From: Methanobacteriota archaeon
GTDB taxonomy: Archaea; Nanobdellota; Nanobdellia; Woesearchaeales; SM23-78
DNA: 12,029 nt
Assembly: GCA_030637925.1 (NCBI GenBank)
Contig: DAOWFR010000026.1
Span: 1-12,029, forward strand
Direction of reading: 5' to 3'
Each line of letters begins with the position of its first letter. Within the stretch, counting starts at the first letter, position 1. The position numbers and the translations under genes are program-made. The notes under the pieces were generated by a model, which was not told where the DNA came from, did no database searches, and worked only from the letters and a program-made list of their open reading frames with translations. Shown one piece after another: positions 6,118-11,244 of the stretch.

Positions 6118-7578
6118 TTATCCGGTCCCTTTAATACTATGCGTCTCTCCTACCACGCTCTTCGCATACTCAGATATTAATTCAATGACCGATTTTTCTC
6201 TGAATTCTTCTAGATTTATACAGCCTGCATTAACCAGAGCAGCCTTTATTTTTAGAATGTCTGCTTTAACATTTGGCTTTAATCTTCCTGCATAAGGAAC
6301 TTTGTCTTTCACACCTTCAGGGAAGAAAGTTTTTAGGCTTTCATGACCGTATCTTCCTAGATTCTGTGCAAATTCAGAGCCTTCTCCATAAGTAACCACT
6401 TCTTTAATGTGTGATTCAATTGTTGTAATATTACCGTCTTTATCTAATTTATCTCCTGCAGCTTCATAAAACCTGTTAAAATAATTTCCCATCATATTAG
6501 CATTAGCCATTGTAAGACCAATTATCATATCAGCAGCAGTACTCACACCTCCATCAATAATAATAGGAACATATCTCCCTGTTTTTGTTAAATAATTATT
6601 TCTTGCCTTGTCCATTTCAATTAACGCAGTCAGAGGAGCCCTTCCAACACCCTTTTCACGTTTGGTAGTGCAAATTGAACCTGCAGACATCCCTCCTTTT
6701 ACTATATCTGCCCCTGCTTCCATTAGAAATAGCGCTCCTTCATATGTGATAATATTCCCAGCACAAATAGGAACTGGGGCTTTCATCTTCTTATACTCTT
6801 TAATCACCTCTTCTGTAAACTCATTATAAGCATCAGAAGTATCGATTACAATTAAATCCACTCCTACATCAAGATTTGCTTTTACTCTCTCCTTCCATCC
6901 TTCATGAGTTGTTATGGTAGAAGCTACTTTCACTTTTCCCACATCTTTCCTAAATGCTAACTTACCAAGCCTTCCTTGCTCATCAAGTACAACAATATAT
7001 TTTTGCTTAAGTTTTTCAAGTAGTTCTTTTGCCTCATCCACTGATAAGTCAGGTTTCACACAATAAGGAATCTTTTTGTTATTATTTTTATCAAAAGGAA
7101 TCATTGCAGCAGTTACTTTTTCGCTGGGACTAATATCTAATTCCCAATAGTGCTGTTGTATAAAAATACCAAGAAAACGGTTGTTCTTATCAACAACAGG
7201 GATTTTTGAAAAACCGTGTTCCTTTACTTTTTTTAACACTTCTTCTAGAGTAGTGGTTTCTCTGACAATAAGAGGGTCCTCAACAAAGCTCATCTCATAA
7301 CTTTTAATTCTTTTAACAATATCTACTTGCTCCTCTATGGGCAGTCTGGCAGGCAAAACTCCTAGTCCACCTGCTTTTCCTAATTCTAGAGCCATTTCAT
7401 ATCCCGTAACAGACCTCATAGCAGCACTTAAGAGAGGTATCCGAAGAGTAAGATTCTCTGCTAGTTTAGTCTCAAGACTTATATCCTGGATTCTACAATC
7501 ATTACTTGAATAATCTGTTAAAAGACTAAACTGGCTAAATGTAAAGCCATGAGGATCAATTATTATCTTTTTTACCAT
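6118..7578 (-). CDS. guaB: Inosine-5'-monophosphate dehydrogenase, Tritrichomonas-like type, with CBS pair
   Basis: This 486-residue enzyme oxidises IMP to XMP with NAD+, the first committed step to GMP. The barrel is split by a two-CBS regulatory region (about 98-213). Key sites: DTSD (246-249), the catalytic loop GSICTT with Cys303, DGG (342-344, phosphate), MMGNYF (362-367), the flap Arg409-Tyr410 dyad (GRYG), and PEGV...VPYAG (420-431). The loop sequence SAGSICTTKREKGVGR, the flap and the C-terminus (VPYAGRLKPNV) resemble, as I recall them, the T. foetus enzyme more than E. coli or usual archaeal IMPDH. The start at 7578 has GGGTGA five bases before it and gives the normal N-terminus (HGFTFSQFSLL). 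A longer in-frame extension to a TTG at 7701 runs through the promoter and hairpin and is rejected. It is first in an operon with purA. Confidence 0.95.
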   Translation of the reverse strand: MVKKIIIDPHGFTFSQFSLLTDYSSNDCRIQDISLETKLAENLTLRIPLLSAAMRSVTGYEMALELGKAGGLGVLPARLPIEEQVDIVKRIKSYEMSFVEDPLIVRETTTLEEVLKKVKEHGFSKIPVVDKNNRFLGIFIQQHYWELDISPSEKVTAAMIPFDKNNNKKIPYCVKPDLSVDEAKELLEKLKQKYIVVLDEQGRLGKLAFRKDVGKVKVASTITTHEGWKERVKANLDVGVDLIVIDTSDAYNEFTEEVIKEYKKMKAPVPICAGNIITYEGALFLMEAGADIVKGGMSAGSICTTKREKGVGRAPLTALIEMDKARNNYLTKTGRYVPIIIDGGVSTAADMIIGLTMANANMMGNYFNRFYEAAGDKLDKDGNITTIESHIKEVVTYGEGSEFAQNLGRYGHESLKTFFPEGVKDKVPYAGRLKPNVKADILKIKAALVNAGCINLEEFREKSVIELISEYAKSVVGETHSIKGTG

Positions 7579-7583
7579 TTTAT

Positions 7584-7589
7584 TCACCC
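7584..7589 (-). promoter_or_regulatory. Shine-Dalgarno site that fixes the guaB start
   Basis: GGGTGA on the minus strand is followed by ATAAA and then ATG. It is the best ribosome site near any candidate start of this frame and supports 7578 over the longer TTG start at 7701. Confidence 0.7.
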
Positions 7590-7596
7590 AAAAACT

Positions 7597-7615
7597 CTCC
7601 AAGAAATCCTTGGAG
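7597..7615 (-). promoter_or_regulatory. 7-bp inverted repeat in the guaB leader
   Basis: In the minus-strand transcript, CTCCAAG, GATTT and CTTGGAG form a perfect 7-bp stem with a 5-base loop, lying 7 bases before the Shine-Dalgarno site. It could be an mRNA hairpin controlling guaB translation or a dyad operator for a repressor. I know of no described element with this sequence. Confidence 0.4.
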
Positions 7616-7657
7616 CGATTAATTCTCACCCCTATACTAGTAGAAGGAGAAGGTCTA

Positions 7658-7668
7658 TTTTTATAAAA
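7658..7668 (-). promoter_or_regulatory. TATA box of the guaB-purA operon
   Basis: The minus strand reads CCAAAAGTTTTATAAAAATAG, with a consensus-like TATA element centred near 7664. The predicted RNA start is around 7635-7640, leaving a leader of about 60 bases that holds the inverted repeat at 7597-7615 and the ribosome site. A leader this long is unusual next to the leaderless genes in this window. Confidence 0.5.
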
Positions 7669-7709
7669 CTTTTGGAGATGAGCAGAGTCAGATATTAACA
7701 AAACCCAAA

Positions 7710-7732
7710 GAAGACCTCAGACTGAGGTCTTC
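7710..7732. repeat. Perfect 11-bp-arm palindrome
   Basis: GAAGACCTCAG and CTGAGGTCTTC are exact reverse complements separated by one base (A at 7721). As RNA this would fold as a hairpin of 8-9 pairs with a short loop. On the minus strand it is followed by a moderately T-rich stretch (TTTGGGTTTTGTT), so it might end a minus-strand transcript. It could instead be a protein-binding dyad between the divergent promoters. Confidence 0.7.
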
Positions 7733-7739
7733 CCGGGAA
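7730..7739. repeat. 10-bp GC-rich palindrome TTCCCGGGAA
   Basis: A perfect palindrome directly abuts, and shares TTC with, the larger palindrome at 7710-7732. Its CCCGGG core stands out in otherwise AT-rich intergenic DNA. The tandem arrangement suggests a regulatory binding region. Function is not known. Confidence 0.5.
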
Positions 7740-7758
7740 AAAGAGGTGAGTATAACAC

Positions 7759-7815
7759 TTAGTATAGAGGTTTATTATTTTTATCGACTAAAAACCATCC
7801 TTCTTTTTTCTCCAC
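7759..7815 (-). CDS. Possible 18-residue microprotein or leader peptide
   Basis: A GTG at 7815-7813 opens a minus-strand frame reading VEKKEGWFLVDKNNKPLY and stopping at TAA (7761-7759). A TATA-like ATTTAAAT lies about 25 bases before the GTG, the same spacing as the leaderless genes in the window. The strong palindrome at 7710-7732 lies 26 bases after the stop and could end the transcript. There is no ribosome site, and a frame this short can arise by chance. It may also be a gene remnant, since two in-frame TAG codons lie just upstream of it. Confidence 0.15.
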   Translation of the reverse strand: MEKKEGWFLVDKNNKPLY

Positions 7816-7856
7816 TTCAGGATAGATAAACTACTATTTAAATTTTTCGTTAGATA

Positions 7857-7872
7857 ACCATTACGAAATGGT
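7857..7872. repeat. Small inverted repeat ACCATT / AATGGT
   Basis: A perfect 6-bp inverted repeat with a four-base gap (ACGA). The ACGAAA across the gap also matches TTTCGT at 7845-7850, giving an alternative fold. Six-base repeats are common by chance in AT-rich DNA, so a role is unproven. Confidence 0.3.
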
Positions 7873-7896
7873 GACAAAACAGCTAAATATTTAAAA

Positions 7897-7913
7897 GAAG
7901 GCCAGAAACCTTC
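7897..7913. repeat. Small inverted repeat GAAGG / CCTTC
   Basis: A perfect 5-bp stem with a 7-base loop (CCAGAAA) lies just after a TATA-like ATATTTAAAAG and 50 bases before the PLD-family gene. It may be an operator. Too short to be certain. Confidence 0.25.
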
Positions 7914-7931
7914 CGAAAAAAAGCCCTAGCA

Positions 7932-7941
7932 TTTTATTAAT
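7932..7941 (+). promoter_or_regulatory. TATA-like element of the PLD-family gene
   Basis: TTTTATTAAT is centred about 27 bases before the ATG at 7963 and would give a leaderless mRNA. There is no Shine-Dalgarno sequence. A second AT-rich element (TTATTTATC) at 7945-7953 is too close to the start to serve. Confidence 0.45.
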
Positions 7942-7962
7942 AAGTTATTTATCGTACAGAAT

Positions 7963-8904
7963 ATGAAGAAAATGCTTGCATTTTTAGGTATGATAGTATT
8001 AATCGGTTTTTTCTTAACTAACTGTAGCTCAGAAACCATTCCTTCTGAGAACGGCACAATACAAGTATGTTTTACTCAGCAAGACAATTGTAGTCAAATA
8101 TTAATAGACTTAATCAATAATGCACAAACAGTTAAGGCTGCTCTTTATGACCTTGACCAGGAAGAATTAATTGATGTTTTGAAAACCAAAAACTCAGATC
8201 TTCTTATTGACGAAGATAACTACTTTGGCTATGGTAAGGAAATAAAAGGCAGTGGGTTAATGCATAACAAGTTCTGGCTAATAGATGATTATGTTGTAAC
8301 TGGTTCCTTGAATCCAACGAATAACGGCTTTAACAAGAATGATAACAATGTATTAATAATAAAATCAGGATATATTAAAGAAAACTATGAAGAAGAATTT
8401 GACGAGTTAAAAAATAATGAAAAAGATAAACCCACACAATATAAAAAAATAATTTTGAGTGGCAACCAAATAATCAATGTATTTTGCCCAGATGATGGTT
8501 GCGAAAATAAAGTTTTAAGTGTGCTAAAAACAGCGAAGAAAAGTATCTACTTCATGACCTTTAGCTTTACATCAGACCCAATAGGTGATTATCTGATTTC
8601 TAAAAAAGACGAACTTGATATAAAAGGAATATTTGAAGAAAGACAAGCCAAAAGCCAGAAAAAATACACAGAATACTATAAGATGATAGAGCAAGAGATG
8701 AAAGTTCGGTTTGATGGCAATAAGAATAATATGCACCACAAAGTGTTTATAATAGACAATAAAACTGTAATCACTGGGAGTTATAACCCCACGGCATCTG
8801 GAAATAAAAGGAATGATGAGAATATTCTAATAATTAATGACAAAAACATTGCAAAAGAATTCTTACAAGAGTTTGAAAGGGTTTGGAATAAAACAAACCA
8901 ATAA
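7963..8904 (+). CDS. Phospholipase D-family protein, probable lipoprotein, two HKD motifs
   Basis: This 313-residue protein starts with MKK, a hydrophobic stretch (4-18) and LTNC at 18-21, a weak lipobox. It is probably exported and may be lipid-anchored at Cys21. Two PLD-type half-domains follow. The first has H101NK103FWLID108 then GSLNPT (114-119); the second has H258HK260VFIID265 then GSYNPT (272-277). Both complete HxKxxxxD signatures are present, so it should be active as a phosphodiesterase. Family members cut phospholipids or act as non-specific nucleases (Nuc/EDTA-resistant type); the GSxNPT motif after each HKD is common in the nuclease-like branch. The first half-domain is compact, with about 70 residues before its HKD. 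An exported nuclease that scavenges external DNA is a reasonable guess, but the substrate cannot be read from the sequence. Confidence 0.87.
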   Translation: MKKMLAFLGMIVLIGFFLTNCSSETIPSENGTIQVCFTQQDNCSQILIDLINNAQTVKAALYDLDQEELIDVLKTKNSDLLIDEDNYFGYGKEIKGSGLMHNKFWLIDDYVVTGSLNPTNNGFNKNDNNVLIIKSGYIKENYEEEFDELKNNEKDKPTQYKKIILSGNQIINVFCPDDGCENKVLSVLKTAKKSIYFMTFSFTSDPIGDYLISKKDELDIKGIFEERQAKSQKKYTEYYKMIEQEMKVRFDGNKNNMHHKVFIIDNKTVITGSYNPTASGNKRNDENILIINDKNIAKEFLQEFERVWNKTNQ

Positions 8905-8905
8905 G

Positions 8906-8914
8906 TTTATATAA
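8906..8914 (+). promoter_or_regulatory. TATA box of the 74-codon gene
   Basis: TTTATATAA begins one base after the PLD-family stop codon and is centred about 30 bases before the ATG at 8941. It gives this small gene its own leaderless promoter. Confidence 0.6.
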
Positions 8915-8940
8915 AAAACTGAACTACTTTTAACAGAAAA

Positions 8941-9165
8941 ATGCCAGCACATCCAATAGAGGCAGCCAAGAGAGTAGGGGGAACTTTCTTAGAAAACACT
9001 GTCAAAGCATTACTAGATGGCGCAGAGTCAAAAGTAGAAATAGAATGTTCTGAGTTAATAGGAATCAAGGTACCTAGTGATTGTTACAGATATTGTATAC
9101 ACCCCAAATGTTCTTATTACAAGAAGATGAGTGAAAAGGATAAGGCTTATTTTTCTCAGACCTAA
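8941..9165 (+). CDS. Hypothetical 74-residue cysteine-containing protein
   Basis: I do not recognise this family. It begins MPAHPIEAAKRVGGTFLENT, a likely amphipathic helix over residues 5-28 with no signal peptide. It has four cysteines in the second half: Cys36, Cys48, Cys52 and Cys57 (DCYRYCIHPKCSYY). The spacing Cx11Cx3Cx4C, with His54 inside, could bind a metal or carry disulphides, but it is not a standard zinc ribbon. The tail is charged (KKMSEKDKAYF). Evidence for a real gene: its own TATA box 30 bases upstream, a short T7 terminator just after the stop, and a full open frame between the PLD-family gene and the convergent GH15 gene. Role unknown; it may be a small metal-binding regulator. 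Confidence 0.65.
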   Translation: MPAHPIEAAKRVGGTFLENTVKALLDGAESKVEIECSELIGIKVPSDCYRYCIHPKCSYYKKMSEKDKAYFSQT

Positions 9166-9170
9166 GTACC

Positions 9171-9177
9171 TTTTTTT
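9171..9177 (+). terminator. T7 tract ending the 74-codon gene
   Basis: A run of seven T starts five bases after the TAA stop. There is no strong hairpin, which is normal for archaeal U-tract termination. It lies just before the stop of the convergent GH15 gene at 9182. Confidence 0.5.
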
Positions 9178-9181
9178 GAAC

Positions 9182-10246
9182 TTAACAAAACCCTAATTCT
9201 TTACTAGCAATCACAAACATTACATGGCTCCAGCATAATGGATTGACTGATTTCTGTATTTTATTATCAAATAACTGCTCAGGAATGTACTTGTTAACTC
9301 TTTCAACAACAGCATTATAGTACTCCATTGCTTTATCCTTATTACCAAGCTTTGAATAATAAATACTAAGCCAAAAATTAAGTAAAGGCCAGCTTCCTGC
9401 TCCTCTTCTAAAATCAATACCCTCTTTTTTAAAGCTGTCATAATAATCATAAGCATAGCGATAAACTCCTTTGTTTTTAACAACATCTTTCTCCATTTTC
9501 TCAACAGTGTTTATCATCTTTTTGTCATCAGGTCTTATAATGTTAAAAGGAAATACCAAGCCTAAGAGAGATGCATCACTTGTCTTGTCACAAAGCTTTC
9601 CATAGGTCCTTAAAAAATAATCCTTATAAGACTCCATAATCCTCTTCTTCATCTCTTCACTAACCTTGAACCATTTCTTGTTAGGAATCATCTTGTTTGC
9701 AAGCTCTAAGCCATGAGCACATGCTGCTAAAGAATAAGTATGAGTATCATCTGATTCTTCACAGGTTAAACGCTCCTCCCATAAGTCTTGGGTTATGATA
9801 TTAAAGGTCTTGCCATCCCAAATACTACAAATACCATCTGCTAGTTTAGTTATTAAATCCTTGAATTTAAGGGCTTTTTTCAAGTCATCTTTGTAATGCT
9901 CATGAATAGCCCATAGCACAGAGCCATTATTATCAGGCTGAAAAGCCAGCCATCTCTTAGGACCATTAACATAATAGTTCTGATATAATAATTGACTTTT
10001 TTGAAAACCCTCTGCTCTGTTCCATAACCAGTTAAAAAAAGGTTCCTGAATATTATTTATACCAAGCATATCAGCGGTTACACAAGTATAAGCACAATCC
10101 CTTGGCCAGACATATCTATAATTCTGCACTTGACTAGGATAATATTCTTTATCAGAGTTAGCAGCTACAATAGCACCATTCTCCAAGCAACAGTCAAGAA
10201 TTACTTGCTTGCTTGATTCTAATAATGATTTAATTTTATTATTCAT
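9182..10246 (-). CDS. GH15-type glucoamylase-like protein, catalytic domain only
   Basis: This 354-residue protein matches the (alpha/alpha)6 barrel of glycoside hydrolase family 15 (glucoamylase, glucodextranase, trehalase). In order: GAIVAANS (24-31), NYRYVWPRDCAYT (42-54, substrate-binding strand), QPDNNGSVLWAIHEHY (103-118), LWEE (155-158) with the likely acid Glu157 or Glu158, FRRGAGSWPLLNFWLS (279-294), IPEQ (321-324) with the likely base Glu323, and LCWSHVMFVIA (337-347). Both catalytic glutamates appear present. Full-length prokaryotic GH15 proteins are usually over 600 residues with an N-terminal beta-sandwich; that part is absent here. No signal peptide is seen, so it should act in the cytoplasm on a storage or transported alpha-glucan or disaccharide. 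It is last in a three-gene operon, overlapping the DUF362 gene by four bases. Confidence 0.87.
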   Translation of the reverse strand: MNNKIKSLLESSKQVILDCCLENGAIVAANSDKEYYPSQVQNYRYVWPRDCAYTCVTADMLGINNIQEPFFNWLWNRAEGFQKSQLLYQNYYVNGPKRWLAFQPDNNGSVLWAIHEHYKDDLKKALKFKDLITKLADGICSIWDGKTFNIITQDLWEERLTCEESDDTHTYSLAACAHGLELANKMIPNKKWFKVSEEMKKRIMESYKDYFLRTYGKLCDKTSDASLLGLVFPFNIIRPDDKKMINTVEKMEKDVVKNKGVYRYAYDYYDSFKKEGIDFRRGAGSWPLLNFWLSIYYSKLGNKDKAMEYYNAVVERVNKYIPEQLFDNKIQKSVNPLCWSHVMFVIASKELGFC

Positions 10247-11244
10247 TTTCCTACACCTCTAGTTAAGTCATAATCTTCCTTACCCAACCCTATCTTTCTT
10301 GCTTCTTTTATCTGAAGGTAAGGGTCATGATGATGTACTTCTTTAAAAACATTCTTTTTTTCCTGTTCATTAATCAGGTCAACACTTGCTTTCTCAATTG
10401 CAACAATATCATCTCCTAGAAGAACACCAACATCTTTTGCTATTATCTCACCAGGATTACTAAAACAGTCACAATTCTTTGTAATGCTTCTAACATCATT
10501 AACATAAAACACAGGCTTATTATCAAGAGTTTTTAGAACAGCACTAGCAGCTTCTGCCATTAAAGTGTCAAAACTTACCTCAGCAGTTATTGCATTATTA
10601 GGGCAGTTATAGAAACAATTACTGCACCCCCCACACATCTCTGCATTAATCCTTGCTCTGTCTTTTATATCAATAGCATTGAAAAAACACACCTCTGCGC
10701 AAGTACCGCAAGCAGTGCAAGCATCACTTACTTCTGGTAGTCCAAGAGAGTGCAGGTCATTTTTTGATTTAATAGATACACAACCCATAGCCAGATTCTT
10801 AATAGCAGCACCCATACCGCTCGCAGGGTGTCCTTTTAAATGAGATAAAACTAAGAATGCATCTGACTCTGCAAGGTCTTTTGAAACCTCAACACTCATA
10901 TGTTCTGTCTTAACAACAACATAATCATTAGATATAATAACAGGGCAGCCAATCTTTTCCTTTGTAAAGCCATGCTTAACAGCTAGTTTTTCATAGCCTT
11001 CTTTGGTGTGCCTTGGGCTTAGGTATTTCACAGGTGTGTCAAAAAGAAAAGGCTTGCAACCAAGTTTATTTAAAACATTAATTGCTCGCTTCGCGAGTTC
11101 TAGGTTAAACATTCCTTTATCCTCTCCCATGTGAAGCTTAACAGCAACAACCATGCCCCTCTTGAACTTATCTTTTAGTTCTTTTTCTAGGATTTGTTCG
11201 TACTGGTTTGAATCTACACCCTTAATATGGTATATTTTGCTCAT
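10243..11244 (-). CDS. DUF362 protein with two [4Fe-4S] ferredoxin motifs
   Basis: This 333-residue protein has a DUF362 domain (about 30-160 and 225-330), recognised by VAVKLHMGE (33-41), HLKGHPASGMGAAIKN (135-150) and the following LAMGC. Inserted in it is a bacterial-type double ferredoxin: C176xxC179xxC182xxxC186 and C204xxC207xxC210xxxC214. Each should bind one [4Fe-4S] cluster, so the protein probably passes electrons. An extra Cys258-Asp-Cys260 pair lies in the C-terminal part. The enzymatic role of DUF362 proteins is largely unknown; many are annotated simply as iron-sulfur proteins. The gene overlaps both its upstream (DHS-like) and downstream (GH15) neighbours by ATGA, so the three products are probably made together. 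Redox support for an enzyme in this operon is possible but not shown. Confidence 0.9.
   Translation of the reverse strand: MSKIYHIKGVDSNQYEQILEKELKDKFKRGMVVAVKLHMGEDKGMFNLELAKRAINVLNKLGCKPFLFDTPVKYLSPRHTKEGYEKLAVKHGFTKEKIGCPVIISNDYVVVKTEHMSVEVSKDLAESDAFLVLSHLKGHPASGMGAAIKNLAMGCVSIKSKNDLHSLGLPEVSDACTACGTCAEVCFFNAIDIKDRARINAEMCGGCSNCFYNCPNNAITAEVSFDTLMAEAASAVLKTLDNKPVFYVNDVRSITKNCDCFSNPGEIIAKDVGVLLGDDIVAIEKASVDLINEQEKKNVFKEVHHHDPYLQIKEARKIGLGKEDYDLTRGVGK

Larger units (their letters stand above)
7579..7962. other. Divergent intergenic region between guaB and the PLD-family gene
   Basis: This is the only stretch over 300 bases without a confident gene. It contains, left to right: the guaB ribosome site, leader inverted repeat and TATA box; the two abutting palindromes at 7710-7739; a possible 18-residue minus-strand open frame (7759-7815) with a TATA-like box near 7837-7843; a small inverted repeat ACCATT/AATGGT (7857-7872); a TATA-like ATATTTAAAAG near 7888-7898; a small inverted repeat GAAGG/CCTTC (7897-7913); and the TATA box of the next gene. 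I see no tRNA or recognisable small RNA family here. Confidence 0.7.

Noticed and set aside
7579..7701. N-terminal extension of IMP dehydrogenase to a TTG at 7701
   Set aside because: The added 41 residues match nothing expected at the N-terminus, the start is TTG, and the stretch covers a good TATA box and hairpin. The ATG at 7578 has a GGGTGA ribosome site.
7710..7739. CRISPR repeat or insertion-sequence end
   Set aside because: The palindromes occur only once in the window, with no spacer-repeat pattern, no transposase and no target duplication visible.
7759..7815. The VDKNN string as a copy of the guaB CBS segment (VVDKNNRFLG)
   Set aside because: Only about five residues agree and the codons differ, so chance similarity is more likely than duplication.
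7741..7827. Plus-strand 27-codon frame starting with GTG in the intergenic region
   Set aside because: There is no TATA box at a suitable distance, and the predicted peptide has no recognisable features.
9220..9504. Minus-strand open frame in another register within the GH15 gene
   Set aside because: It lies wholly inside a well-supported coding sequence and has a biased shadow composition.
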